A DNA stretch of 64,000 nt from Adiantum capillus-veneris (GCA_014529385.2 CM043970.1:48365279-48429278), one strand, 5' to 3'. Counted from the first letter of the stretch, positions 10,394-22,339 are shown. Notes: generated by a model from the letters alone, not told the origin. Translations and numbers: made by a program.

Positions 10394-12772
10394 TCACGGG
10401 ACGGGCACCACGTGCCAACGGAAAGAACAGACTAAACAACTTTAAGCACTTCAAATAACAACTGAACTGAAAGAGATGTACGACACATGAGACATGGAGT
10501 AGCGGAGTTCCACCCCGAGAGAGAGCACTGGCCCCAAACCTTGGCGCCCCCTGCGGTATTTCTTATATTGCTTGAACTCAGTACAATGCCGGTCCTCCAA
10601 GCTCTGCATCTCCACACTAAAGAGTTCCAAAGAATGAGCCCTTGGCTTGTACTTAAAGGCCCTTGGGCATGAAAAGAAGTTACATGAAAAGCTTTGAAAC
10701 TCAGAAGAATCTCGTCTCAAAAACTGGCGTGAAAAGCTGCTAGCGCAAATTACGAAAATCTGTACTGGTGCACGTCTACATAGCCAGCATTAAATGTGGG
10801 ATTTAGAATTGTCGTCCACGTCAGCAATCCAATACAAAATCCCGGTCATCCGTATAGGTCTGCCATGTCATTAGCTATGCAAGAGAGTTGAAGAGTGTTT
10901 GGTCTCGCTTTATTTAATCTCTTTAAGTTCCTTGGGCCCCATCAGACGGGATCCCATAAGTTGGTGGGAAATTCTTCCGCTTCTTCTTCTTGTTCTGTTG
11001 CTGCATCTTCGGGTTTAGGCCCCTCGCCAGGATGTGCAGGTTGGCTCCGTTCTTCAGTGGCTTGACTGTTAGCAGTTTGTGACATCTCCCCTTCTTGAAA
11101 GAAAGTAATCGTCCGCGATACATCATATCTGCAAAACAACTTAAGTTAGCTCAAAAATTCCGAGGGTCATTCCAAGGGACATTCTGAGGGACAATCGGTT
11201 TTCTCAATCCATATTGGAGCTCTTGATATCTTAGGTCGCTAGCTTCTCAAAAAAAACAAATCCAATAAGGAGTCTCATTTCAGATTGGAGCTCTTGATAT
11301 TCTGGTGTAGTAAAATTTGCTGTCATATCCAGACCGTGCTGATCTCCAACATGTGTCTTGATGCACTAAAATTACATACCCAGGCAATCTCATCCAATTA
11401 GGAATTTTTCAACGGTTGACACGTCACAATGCAACACAAATGCTCACATATGCATGTTACAAGACACAACAAACAACGTCGCCGAGCACTCCCCTGAGAC
11501 AGTCGGTCTGCGGTATGAAGCTACTCAACGACTACCTCATCACCCCTCGGCAGCTTGCGTCCCTCGGAGGTTCAAGTATACAACCAAACACTCCCCAGAC
11601 ATCCCGTCTCTGCGTTGTTCGGAGGTTTTCCAACATACAACAAAACGCTCCCTGACATCCCATCTTCGTTGTTCCGAGGTTCAGACAATACCAAAACAAC
11701 ATTTCTCACTACTCCACTTGGGAGTAAATCACCGAGCATTAAAACCAATATTAAAACCAGAGTCAAACAATTTAAATTGGCACCAAGACGGGTTCGAAAC
11801 AAATACCATTTATGTCAAACAAATTCCAAACAGGATCACCAAACAAGTTCTCAAATAAAATTCAGAAAACTGCTAATTCAAACTAAAAAATCATTCTCAA
11901 TATTAGTCGGGCTTGAAAGTCGACAGAGCTTCTATCCTAAAACTTGTACCAAAATTAGTGTTAGATTTCTTCCATACGGTTGTAGCCGACCGCAACATGG
12001 CCCATAAGCTCTTGAATAGTCGAAACAAGCCTCGATAGATAGTGTTCCTGAGGGAGTGGGTAGCCCCAAGATATACCAATCACACTGGACCTCCAAGGTT
12101 TTCGGTTCGAGAAGAGACACTTACTGAGAAATGTCGAGAAATTTCAAGTTATAATCTGTTAGGGTTTCTGTGGCAAGCATTTCAGGATACCCCACTCTGC
12201 TAGAAGCTACACTCCGAAGGAAGATGTCTGAAGGCATGTAATTTCGGGCAAAAAATTTTCCTTGAAAGCTTGCCAAGTCCTTGGAGTGAGCGGCTTGGTA
12301 GCTATAGACATCCATCACTGCATAGCATTGTCTCTGAGAAAAAAAAGGTGGCTCAAGAGATTTTTGATTCTTCTTATTGATTCACCATAGCTTTTGATGC
12401 GCGATGGAGTAATGGTGGGAGTGGCTAATAAGTCTGGGTTGGAAGAGTGGCTAATAAGTCCCGAGTCGGGAGACGAAGATTCTTTAGTAAAGTTTCATGT
12501 AAAGCTTGGAAGCGCCATCTTGCTCTGTCTGCTCTTTGGTAGGATGGGTATGCTTTCAAAAAAGCACACACCTGAAGCTCTCATACCACTGTCACGGGGA
12601 CGGGCACCGCTTGCCAACGGAAAGAACAGATTGAACAACTCTAAGCACTTCAAATAACAATGGAACTGAAAGAGGTGCACGACACATGAGAGGGTGACTG
12701 GCGGAGTTTCACCCCGAGAGAGAGCATTGGCCCCAAACCTTGGCGCCCCTTTCGGTATTTCCTTATATTGTC
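10394..12772. mobile_element. 2.4 kb insertion bounded by about 180 bp direct repeats
   Basis: Both ends carry the same segment: 10394-10573 and 12589-12772 share a TGTCACGGG-type start, ACGGGCACC, CCAACGGAAAGAACAGA, GCACTTCAAATAACAA, CCCCGAGAGAGAGCA, TTGGCGCCCC and TTATATTG. The left copy starts where the LINE endonuclease stops, and the right copy ends where the LINE reverse transcriptase starts. The size and arrangement suggest a small terminal-repeat element without coding capacity. I found no clear target duplication, and several hundred bases of LINE between the two flanks are missing. Confidence 0.5.
10857..11610. repeat. Dispersed repeat R1, copy 2
   Basis: It is similar over most of its length to 13693-14400: GGGCCCCATC.GACGG, CCATAAGTTGGT, TTTAGGC, TGACATC.CCC.TTCTTGAAAG, GTAATCG, CATATCTGCAAAACAACT, TTGATGCACTAAAATT and ACATACCCAGGCAATCTC. 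It has no protein-coding signal. It lies inside the repeat-bounded insertion of 10394-12772, so it may be internal sequence of that element or a nested LTR. Confidence 0.6.
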
Positions 12773-13690
12773 AAGGAGCGTAATATCCTTGACAACATTT
12801 TCACCTTTTGGGAGGCGTCTACCCTGGTGCTTCTCCGAGGAGAGGACCTTGTGAGTCTCCTCCTCGATTTTGAGAAGGCTTAGGACAGAGTTGATTGGGA
12901 TTTTTTGGAGGGCACTTTACATAGGATGGGGTTCTTAGATGCTTGGATCAGAGGTGTGTCTGCTCTCTACATAGTCAGGTGCTGGGAGCGCTTCATGCTC
13001 ACGCATTTGGTTGGGCAGGGTTGCCCTCTTGCCCCCTTCCTCTTTCTTTTCTATGTTGAGCCGATGAGCAGATTTTTGACTTCATAGGAGGTTGGCTTGC
13101 GTGGTTTTTTAGAGCTCCCTATTAGGGGAGACGAGCTACTTGACACTAAGTTTGCTAACAACATGTACTTGGAGGGCTAGGAGGCCAATTTGCACAGTCG
13201 AGCAGGCTCTTGAGGTGTTTTGTTGTGCATCAAGAGCACTGATCGGTTGGAGGAAGACAATGGCTTTGTGGGTTGGTAGTGTTCCTACGCCTTATTGGTC
13301 GCCAGGTGAGGGCTTCGGGTGGATTCCCCCAAGGACTCAAGTACGTTATCTCAGTTGGACTTGTCGCGTGAGCAGCAGACTGCTCCTCTCCTCTTGTCCA
13401 TCAAGAGGAAATTGCTGCACTGAAGTTCAACATAGCTCTCTTTGGCAGGCAGAGTTGTAGTGGCCAACCCGGTGCTGTTGGCTACTATGTGGTACACCGT
13501 ACATCACGTCTTGCTGGATCCTCTCGAGCTCCTGTATCACCCGGTTGGAGAGGCTGATTAAAAACTTTCTGTGGTCAGGGCACGACACCCAGCTAGCCCG
13601 GGCCAAAGTGGCTTGGCAGGTTATCACCTTACCATGTTCTTGGGGGGGCTGGGGATCATTGACCCGGCACAACGGCTGCTACGCATGTGT
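12773..13690 (+). pseudogene. LINE reverse transcriptase fragment, catalytic site lost
   Basis: Plus-strand frames run in order with plant LINE ORF2. First comes TCAAGGAGCGTAATATCCTT (IKERNIL), then SLLLDFEKA, a stop, DRVDWDFLEGTLHRMGF, QGCPLAPFLFLF, and later LSLAGR and GGLGIIDPAQR. It is collinear with the minus-strand copy at 14441-17612. Where the reverse transcriptase should read FADD, this copy reads FANN (13151-13162). Several stops and frame changes are present. It is clearly inactive. Confidence 0.8.
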
Positions 13691-13692
13691 GC

Positions 13693-14400
13693 AGGTCCTG
13701 CTTTATTTTTAATCCTTTATGTCACTGGGGCCCCATCGGACGGGGTCCCGACTCCCCATAAGTTGGTAGGACTTCTTCTTTGGTTACTTGTTCTTCTTAG
13801 GGTTTAGGCTCCTCGGCCGGGATCTGCAAGTTGGCTCCATTCTTTAGGGCTTTGACACATCCGCAGTGTGTGACATCCCCCTTCTTGAAAGAGAGTAATC
13901 GCAGAGATTACAGCATATCTGCAAAACAACTCGAGTTAGCTCAAAAATTTCAGAGGGCCATTTTGAGGACAATCAATTTGCTCTTCTTTTTTGTTAAGGA
14001 GTTGGCTTCTCCTTTCGGCTCTTTTGATCAAGAAGTTGGCTTCTCCTTTCGTCCAGATTAGAACTCTTGATATTCCGGTGTAGTAAAATTAGCCATCACA
14101 CCTAGACCGGACTGATCTTCCATGGGTGTCTTGATGCACTAAAATTTTACATACCCAGGCAATCTCATCCAATTAGGAATATTCAGTGGTTGGCACATCA
14201 CAATGCAACACAAATGCATGTTACAAGACATAGAAACATAAAGCCGCCGATGAACCACCCCCCCCCCGCCCCCGCAAATAACCATCCAAGTCCGGGCCAT
14301 GAGCTGTTCAACGACTCCCTCATCACTCCCGCAAATAACCTAAAAAGGTCCGGACCATGAGATATAGATGCCTTTTACAACCAAACGCCCCCCAGACTGT
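13693..14400. repeat. Dispersed repeat R1, copy 3
   Basis: This is the partner of 10857-11610, with the same ordered blocks ending in ATACCCAGGCAATCTCATCC and CACAATGCAACACAAATGC. It begins right after the LINE fragment and ends close to the poly-T of the next LINE. A run of about ten C residues near 14260 is unique to this copy. Confidence 0.6.
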
Positions 14401-14440
14401 AGCCTAGGAGGTGCTGAGAGTAACTACTGCTCAGACTTCT

Positions 14441-17400
14441 TTTTTTTTCCGAGAAAAAGATCCTTCTATTAGTTAATGAAACTGCCCATAGGGCTACAAC
14501 TACCTCTACAAGAAAGGGCTACAACACTCATGAGGGGGAGACTCTCCCAATGAAAAAAAAACATATGTACAATGAGGCTAAATCAATAGATGGGAGGAGG
14601 GAAGAGCCACACAGATGGACGGTAGTGCCATCTGAGCACATCCTGGACCATGGTGAAAAAAGGCCTAGGGCGCCAGAGTCCAAGGAAAGCATCTCTGCGC
14701 TCCCACATGCGGGTGGGAGCTGCCCTAGAGTCTCTTGAACTGTCCTCTGAGAGTATGGATCAGCTCAAGCCAAAGATCCCGAACAGTCTTTGCTGGTGGT
14801 ACTGGGAGAGCCTCGAAGATGCGGAAGCAGCGGGCCCGCCATATGAACCAGAGTGTCAGGCCGCAGATGAGCTCCCAACACTCCTCTCTCTCACTGCACC
14901 ACTCCTGTGGAGTAAGCTTTGTAGCAGGCTGGAGTGTAGGGCGACCCCCCTCCATCACTATCATCCTGCTGGTGGAGGATAGCTCAAACTGAAGTGCTGG
15001 GCCCATGAGAGTGGACCAAGCAGTTGCCCCCCAAGTGTATTCCGAGCTATGGAAAGAGTTGGCATCAGTCGAAGAACACGAAGCCAAACCTGCTGTGCCA
15101 AAGGACAGTCCCAAAGACAGTGACGCTGACTCTCCACAAGATGGTCACAAGCTGCGTATGATGCTGAGACCACTATGTACAAGCCAGCTCCCAACTGCTG
15201 TAGCTCGATGTGCAACCAGCCACTGGAACAAAGTGACTCGCCTCGGTTGTCTGGAGTCCCCCAAAAAGCTGACAAGAACTCGGCTGTGAGACCCTCAATG
15301 AGGTGCTGCAGCAGGATGAGCCTATCTCCGTGCTGCCAGTATGTGACGTTCCACTCAAGTAGTGTACTGAAAGAAAGGGACACCTGGATGATCTGCTGAG
15401 GAGAAAGGATCCCTCCAAAACCACTCTCTAGGATCCCATTGCACTCGTGCCAATGAACAACTCTCCCAAGCCCACAGTCTCCAGTAGCCAGTCTCTAGAG
15501 CTGCCGGGTCAGGATCTATGACACAGGTCCTCCCACAGATGCCCACAACTCGGATCCTCTGAAAACAACACTCTGCCACCTGTGGGGCCTCTACTGAAAC
15601 TCGGTGTAACTGACACTCACCCTGTAACTCGAAAAACAGGGAGGGTATAGTCTCTGAGCAAGCCTGAACTGCGAGGAGAACCTCCAGTCGCGTGAAGGCT
15701 CCCATCCATGTGGGCACTGTTGACTCGAGAGGAGCGAGCCACTCAGCTGGTACTGCCTCTGAGATGTCCTGACACATGCTCTACACCCCTCTCATGCCCT
15801 GAAGCTGGATGCCCTGCAGCTCCTCTGACAAGCTTGAGAACTGTAGCCAGTCACCTAAAGTGTGTGTTGGACCCTTTGCCATGGGACCTCAAGAAACATG
15901 AGGCCTACTACCAACAAAGTGGCCTCTCTGAGTGCTAACCATGGGGTTCCAAACAAGGGGCTGTCTCAAGCGCTCCTCTGTGCTAGTAGGCTGACGCTGC
16001 TCCAGGCCTCTCCGCAGCTGCTCCCAGGATCGGAGCAGACTCACAGCGAAGCGGTCCTCGAGTCTCCTACTCAAGCCAAGTTTGCGTATCTTTGTGAAAA
16101 TCCATCTGGTCGAAGGTCGGCAGGGGCCTCTAGTGTGAGGCAGTTTAGCACTAAGCTGCTGAAGTAAGAACTCCTTCCAGGGGTCCTCTCCTAGAAGAAG
16201 TCCTCTGACGATGAACTTCCCTAGAAGGGCTCTGCTTTGCTGTGCTGGGTCTATGATCCCCAACCCTCCTTGAGAACAAGGAAGAATGATGACTTGCCAT
16301 GCCACTTTGGCCCGGGCTATCTGAGTGTCACGCCCTGACCAAAGGAAGTTCCTGATCAGCCTCTCAACCTAAATGATGCAAGAACTCGAAAAGATCCAAC
16401 AAGAAGTGATGTACCTCATAGTAGCCAACAAAACCTGGTTGGCCACAACTCTGCCTGCTAGAGAAAGTCGTGCGGAGCTCCAATGCAACAACTTCCTCCT
16501 GATGGACAAGAGGAGGGGAGCAATCTGCTGCTCGGGAGATAGGTCCAAGCAAACCTGACAGCCCAAGTATCGAACTATAGTCCCTGGGGGAATCCATCCG
16601 AAACTTGCACCTGGCATCCAATCCGGCGTAGGAGCACTACCAATCGAGAAAGCCACTGTCTTTCTCCAGTTGATCAGTGCGCCTGCTGCACAACAAAAGG
16701 TCTCAAGAGCCTGCTCACACCTGTGAAGGTTGGCCTCCTAGCCATCCAAGTATAAGGCTGAGTCATCTGCAAACTCAGCATCCAGCAGCTCATCTTTGCG
16801 AATAGGGAGCGCCAAGCCACGTAAACCAACCTGCTGTGAAACCAAAAACCTGCTCATCGCCTCAGCATAGAACAGAAAGAGGAAGGGGGCAAGAGGGCAG
16901 CTCTATCTAACCGTTCGTGTGAGCATGAAACTATCACCTCTACCTCTTGACAAAAGTACTTGACTGTGTGCCCGCCTGTACAGAGCTGGCACACCTTTGA
17001 TCCAAGCATGTGAGAAGCCCATCCTGCGTAGAGTGCCCTCCAAAAAGTCCCAGTCAACTCTATCGTAGGCCTTCTCAAAATCGAGAAGAAGTATCACCAG
17101 ATCCTCACTACGGAGCCGCGCAAGGGTAGAAGCCTCCCAAAAAGTAAGGATGTTGTCAAGGATACTACGCTCCTTGACAAAACGTGTCTGTGTCCCATGT
17201 ATAATGCTCTCAAGAAGTGGCTAAATCCTCAAACTCAGAGCCTTGGCAAGAATTTTGTAGGATGAGTTGAAGATGGTGATGGGTCGCCACTGTCGAATCT
17301 CATCCAAGGAGCCACCCTCGAGAATGAGGTAGATTAGGCCCTCACTCATGCTGTCAGGCATCTCTCCTATGTGCAGGATGTACTGAAAAGCGTCTGAGCC

Positions 17401-17612
17401 AAGCAAGTCCCAGTACTCCAAGAAAAAGTTGGGAGTCACCCCATCCTCACCTGGACAGCTACCACGGGGCAGTCCTCTAAGAGCCGCGTGTAGCTCCTCT
17501 AGCTGAAGAGGCAGCTCAAGCCTCTGGCGCATCTCCTCAGTCAAGGCATCTGTGCCCACACCTGCTCTCTGCATGCATTCTGACACTCTGACTGAGGCTC
17601 TGCAGACAAATA
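14441..17612 (-). mobile_element. LINE (L1-type) ORF2, 5'-truncated, minus strand
   Basis: A T8 run at 14441-14448 is the poly-A tail on the opposite strand. Reading leftward, frames give the reverse transcriptase: LPRGSCPGEDGVTPNFFLEY (about 17.46 kb), then QWRPITIFNSSYKILAKAL, LLLDFEKAYDRVDWDFLEGT (about 17.05 kb) and the catalytic FADD (16762-16773). Then come LSLAGRVVANQVLLA, QGGLGIIDPAQ and a zf-RVT-like cysteine/histidine region (HCLWDCPLAQQVW, about 15.1 kb). Endonuclease and ORF1 are missing. The 5' side stops where a Ty3 fragment starts (about 17611). A few frame breaks make it inactive as it stands. Confidence 0.85.
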
Positions 17613-18197
17613 GCGTGGAATAATCGCCATCTCAGAAAGCCGAAAATAACGCAAGGAACACTGGTGCTACTCTATCAAGCTAAATATCTGAAAAGAGCTA
17701 AGAAGCTGGTCCCAGCTTGGCAAGGGCCATTCATGGTACAAGAGATTTTGCCATAGGGGGCTGTCTAGTTAGTCACTCTGGCAGGTGTTCCCTCACCACT
17801 GGTAAATGGATCAAGAATTAAGTGCTATCACTCACTTGCGTGACTCTTTAGAAATGTGGTCATGTTATCTTTCCCCCGAGCAACGGTATGACTGTCCGGT
17901 CCTCAGCTCTCTCCGACTTTCCATTTTCCCTCTCTCAAGTCAGTTCTCATCTCAGTTGTAATCAGTGTTATCTTTAAAATTCTCCTTGTTTTACTGCATG
18001 CATCCATTTTGCTCTCCTCTCATTGATAGAATTGGGTTTTTGGAGTCCTACTAAGATCCAGCATTACTGCTTTGTTTCTATTGCCTCTCTCTCCTCGTGG
18101 ATTTGTTGAATGTCCAAGGTTCAACTCTCGTCGGATAGATCTTTGATTTTTGGTATTGTTCCTAACACGTTCAAACATGCTCTGCTGTATCTCCCTT

Positions 18198-18198
<1 letters not shown>

Positions 18199-18244
<46 letters not shown>
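18199..18244. repeat. (CT)n microsatellite
   Basis: An uninterrupted CT dinucleotide run of about 22 units, inside the truncated Ty3 copy between the integrase tail and the C-rich tract. On the minus strand it produces a spurious arginine/glutamate repeat frame. Confidence 0.95.
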
Positions 18245-18247
<3 letters not shown>

Positions 18248-18544
18248 TGAGCTCTCACACACACCAATCTATTTCTTTGCCTTTCCTGTGCGATCTCTTT
18301 CGTAACACTCTTTCAATATGCTTCACTCCTGTTGCTCTACTCCTTTCATTGCTCTTCCCCCTCTCTCTCACACATACATGCAAGTTTGCTCTAGCTGGGC
18401 GTGTTTGCTCTAACCTTTCTGATTGCCCACATCCTAGTTAAGGAGAAGCACCACATCCTAGTTAAAGAGAAGCCGACAAATTTTTTATTCTGGCTAACAA
18501 TACAACTTTTATCTCTCCCTCTCTCTCCCCTTCTCCTTTCTCTC

Positions 18545-18850
18545 TCTCGTGCACTGTGCCCCTTTGCCCCCTAACCGCCCCCTACCCACCCTGCCTGCTC
18601 ACCCCCTATCTACCCTCGCCCCCCCCCTCCCCACCTCATCTACCCCTCGCCCCCTATCTAGTCCTCGCTCCCCTCACCAGCACTCCCTCGCCCCCCCATC
18701 TACCTCTCGGCCCTACTATCTATCCGTCGCCCTAACCTATACAGCCCTTTCTACCCCTCGTTCCCCTGACCAACCCTCGACCCTGTCCGCCCCTATCGAA
18801 CCTCTCGCCCCTCATTCCCTAGCCTGTCTACTTAGCGCCCTCCCTCGGCC
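18545..18850. repeat. C-rich tract of the truncated Ty3 copy
   Basis: The stretch is rich in CCCCCTA, CCCTCGCCCCC and CTATCTA units. It corresponds by position and composition to the minisatellite at 32368-33110 in the full element. The opposite strand is G-rich with many runs of four or more. Confidence 0.7.
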
Positions 18851-19437
18851 CCTAACCACCTTCATCTCTGCAGGCCTACGTACACTGTCGTCTTGCCGAT
18901 GCAGCCCTCAGGCTACCATGGGATATGGGTGGGTTCGTCTCGCTAGATCAGTACAGACGCCCATGGGATATGGAGAGTACAGTCATCGACAGTTTGGGGG
19001 AGGTGCTACTACAGTTTGACTACTACCCTCAGGGATTTCAGCACCCTGGCATCTTTGGCTCCTTACCGCACATGTCCTCCTCACAGACGGCTCCTTGCGA
19101 CGGCTTCGCAGCCGCACATTGACATGGGTGTGCGAGTCGGCGGCCTCAGTACACTTCAAGCCAGGTACTTCCATTCGCCGAGCAGAAGGTGGCTGCTCCT
19201 TTCGCTGAGAGTCGGTTTGTGGAGAGCACTCATAGAGTCCAGAGTTTTCCCATCGATCTGATGGCTCCACCTCCAGAGTCTGATTCTTCGGGTGCAGCAA
19301 TGGCCACAACTCTATCTCTTGGATGACAAATTCAGGACCTGACCATTGTACATATGCAGTACCTAGTGGTTTTCTTTCATAGTTTTTCAGTATTCCTCTC
19401 ACCGAGACGGTGAGCGGCGGTCTTGTGGCGGGCAACC

Positions 19438-20013
19438 TGTAGCAGGCTACAATGCCACTTTCACAAGACACACAGTTAGTACAGTTGGTCTGGTCTTGTT
19501 CACACTGGACGTACTCTCTGGACTAGGCAGTGACACGTGGTAGGGATACGGACGGTGGTCTAGTGGACATCGTGGCTAGGTCACCACCACTCAGTTTGGG
19601 GATAGACTTAGATGGCTGACATTTATGAGCCATTGGTGGCTCTTTATGGTTGTACATATGAGTAGTAGTTGTCGGGTCATGATTATTATCTTCTTCATGT
19701 ATGGTCCAGCATCCTCGTCTAAAGTAGCGAGTCTATACACATAGTACGTCTACACCATCCCTGCACATCTGAGCCTCGACACCCCCATTGTACCCGTGAG
19801 TTCTGGGTTGGAGCTGAGTGTGCTGCCACGCCAGAGTCTGTATCGGTTCTTTGAGATAATCGAGGTTATATGTTCTGGTTTGCTACTGTGTCTCTGTGTT
19901 GATTAGCTGTTATCTATTGTTTCTTGTGTTTTCATTCTGTTTGAGTGAGACGTCTCGCACATTGCACTGAGGAGCACCCACTGTAGAGAGCACGACACAC
20001 TATCCGGGCTACA
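19438..20013 (+). repeat. 3' LTR of the truncated Ty3 copy
   Basis: It starts TGTAGCAGGCTACA and ends CCGGGCTACA, matching the LTRs of the full element in order (GTGACACGTGGTAGGG, GTCTAGTGGACATCGTGGC, CTGCACATCTGAGCCTCGAC, CCAGAGTCTGTA). It is 576 bp against 595 and 598 for the intact element, with many substitutions and small gaps. Confidence 0.85.
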
Positions 20014-20507
20014 AAGGCAAAGCACCCTTCAAAGATTTCAAGGCACCGGAGAAATTCTCTATCAAACATACATGCAGAGCCTGTAAATCTTTAGGAAAGT
20101 TCAAGAGCCATGATTTTTCTACGTTTGTTGACCTTGTCAGAATCCGATAAAAGTTCAGACATGAAAACCCCCAAATCTAAGCAAGCTTCGAAACTTTGTA
20201 CAGAAAGAAGAAAACAGCGGCTAAGATTCATAGGAAACTTTGAGCTCAGAATGAATCTCTTGAAGGGCAGGGAGCAGCATAAGCTTTAAAATATACAGTA
20301 GCTCACATGAAGTGACACACAAAGCAAAAAACGTGCTATACGGAGCATACATGGTGATGAAAAGTATTAAAGCTAAATTATTAGAATTGAAATAATATGA
20401 AGGCTCTAAAAACGTAAATGAAGGCTGGAAATTAGTGACAGCAGCTAAAGCGAAGAAGGAAGAAGAATTGTGAAGGAAGTAGGTTCTCTCACCCACCACA
20501 CACACTC
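20014..20507. other. Intron spacer, no recognised feature
   Basis: This is AT-rich sequence between the LTR of the truncated Ty3 copy and the poly-T of the next LINE. Open frames are short and do not resemble known families. It ends in a CA-rich stretch (CCCACCACACACACTCT) that may be one side of the LINE's target duplication. Confidence 0.4.
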
Positions 20508-22005
20508 TTTTTTTTTTGTACATCATGATTTAATTTACAAGTGGGAAACCTCAAAACAAGGAGAACCCACTGTAAAAAAATACAATAAGCGGAGCTTTGC
20601 GATGCTCCGAAAGGTAGAAGAAATCAAAGAAAATCCTGTAAGCTTCAAGAGAGATATCTCCCACATCATAAGCATAATGCAGGGCTTGTCCGAGTGAAAA
20701 ACTTGAAGGGAAAGGATCAATTTGTAATGCATGAAACATCCGAGAGTTGGGTTGGTGCCATATGGTCCACATGACCCAAAATCTGACCCAACTGAAGATC
20801 ATCTCAAACTGAGACTGTGGTGGTGGAAGAACTCCAAAAATCCAAAACCGTCTCCAAAAGATTCCAGATATGAAACAAAGGTGCAGAGCAGAGGACACCT
20901 GTCTGATGAAATTCCGGGAGCAGCGGCAATCCCAAAGCAAATGCGTAACAGACTCGTCAGCCCCAAGACACTAGACACAACGAGCAGAAGCAATGCATTG
21001 TGCATGCAACAAAGTACCAACCGGCAGAGCACCCACAAGGAAATGTGTTCCTTGAGTGGTAAGTGATTCTTCCAAATGCGAGAGTGTTTTTTGCCACCAC
21101 AACTGAGATTTGGAGAGTGACAACAATTGATTTTCATGAGCGACAATCCATGCATCAGACTGCATCAAGGCATAAACAGACCTAACCGATATGCAGTCCA
21201 TCCTAATATAGCCAAGATGCTAATTAGAAAGCCGAGAGTCCCCAAGCAGTAGAGGCACTAGAGAAACATCTATAAGTAGATGTTGAATTTGCTGCCACAA
21301 ATGTCGATAATGAGCTCCCAACTCATAATGAAAAGCAACAAACGGAAAAGAAAGAACTTGTCCCGCATTATTCACCGCTTGATCAACCTGGCAAATCCCT
21401 TTTTGTGAAAGAAAGTAAGCTAGTCGAGGAGAGCGTTGAACCAAGGTAAGAGACAATGCTTTTCTCCAATGGATGCTCTCCAACCCAAGTGAGTTTCCTG
21501 GCAGAGATTGACGACCATGCCAGGATAAGTGCAAGGTAACAGCCTTCCAATCCGTAACAAGAGACGAAGTGAAGGGACATCCCGGAAAATGGTCATCCAA
21601 CTGTCCAAAAATGACATCCCAATACGAAGGATGCCAATGACCAAAAGATTGCGTGACAATGCCATCACATAAATGCGAAACCATGAGCGTCCATGGTTGT
21701 CATTGGTCCACGAGTGTAGGCATAGCTTTTCGAGCCAAAACATGCCGACGTAAATCAAGAATATTAATCCCTCTCAGCCGCTTAGGCGTGCATAACTTAT
21801 CCATTCATAGAAACCGCAATCCTTTCTTGTGGGATGAAGTACGCCAGAAATGTTCCAACATACGTGACATAAGAGACCCAAGGCACCGCTGGGGCCAGCA
21901 TAATAGTGGCAAATAGAATTGCACATAGGCCATCATTATGCTTTGGACAATTCTAAGTTGCACATGCAATGACCATGTCGACAATTTCCAATAGCTCACA
22001 CACAC
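20508..22005 (-). mobile_element. LINE ORF2 3' part, minus strand, next to the MSL splice acceptor
   Basis: A T-run at 20508-20517 is the poly-A tail on the other strand. Frames on the minus strand give the C-terminal half of LINE ORF2: the thumb region (about 21.8-22.0 kb), WKAVTLHLSWHGRQSLPGNS, and a zf-RVT-like region with LPVGTLLHAQCIASARC and LLWDCRCSRNFIRQ (20.9-21.0 kb). The reverse transcriptase core is absent, so the copy is 5'-truncated. The truncated end lies about 60 bp upstream of the MSL exon at 22063. CA-rich blocks on both sides (about 20488-20507 and 22001-22014) could be target duplications. Confidence 0.75.
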
Positions 22006-22062
22006 ACAACACTAAATTTGCATTCGATGATAATTTCTTTTCTAAATTTTGGGTGGCTGCAG

Positions 22063-22339
22063 CTCTTGTAATGAGAAGCTGTATTACCCAAACTCGCTTC
22101 TTTGCACAAAGCCAATCTCGAATTATTATCGAAGTCCAGACATGTGGGACTCAATCGAGTTCCAGATTCACATGCGAACTCCTCTAGAGAAAATTGCGGA
22201 GCTGAAGGACAGGCTTCAGAAGCACATTGAGGGGCTGCCACAGTACTGGTATCCGGAATTCCGAGTGGTCTGCAAAGACATAGAGGACTCCACAAAAATG
22301 AAGATGGCCATGTGGATGAGACATCATCTCAACTACCAG
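22063..22339 (+). CDS. MSL exon, cytoplasmic MscS domain
   Basis: The exon has one base completing the previous codon plus 92 codons, GGCTGCAG acceptor and GTACTT donor. It reads SCNEKLYYPNSLL, then NYYRSPDMWDSIEFQIHM, TPLEKIAELKDRL and PQYWYPEFRVVCKDIED. The order and spacing match the C-terminal cytoplasmic domain of MSL10-type channels. It lies 15.6 kb downstream of the previous exon. Confidence 0.88.

Larger units (their letters stand above)
17611..20013 (+). mobile_element. 5'-truncated Ty3 element, second copy of the 25-36 kb family
   Basis: From about 17611 the sequence follows the integrase tail of the full element (31549 onward): CAGAAAGCC.AAAATAACGC, GTGCTACTCTATCA and AGCTTGGCAAGGGCC. 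It then carries its own C-rich tract (18545-18850), a short remnant of the third frame (GGATATGGGTGG, about 18920), the same leader before the LTR (CCTCTCACCGAGACGGTGAG) and a 3' LTR. Most of the third open frame is deleted. It is more diverged from the full copy than that copy's own LTRs are from each other, so it is older. Confidence 0.85.

Noticed and set aside
18549-19019. 156-codon plus-strand frame starting MHCAPLPPN
   Set aside because: It covers the C-rich tract and remnant of the truncated Ty3 copy; only its last part reflects the third gene, and in pieces.
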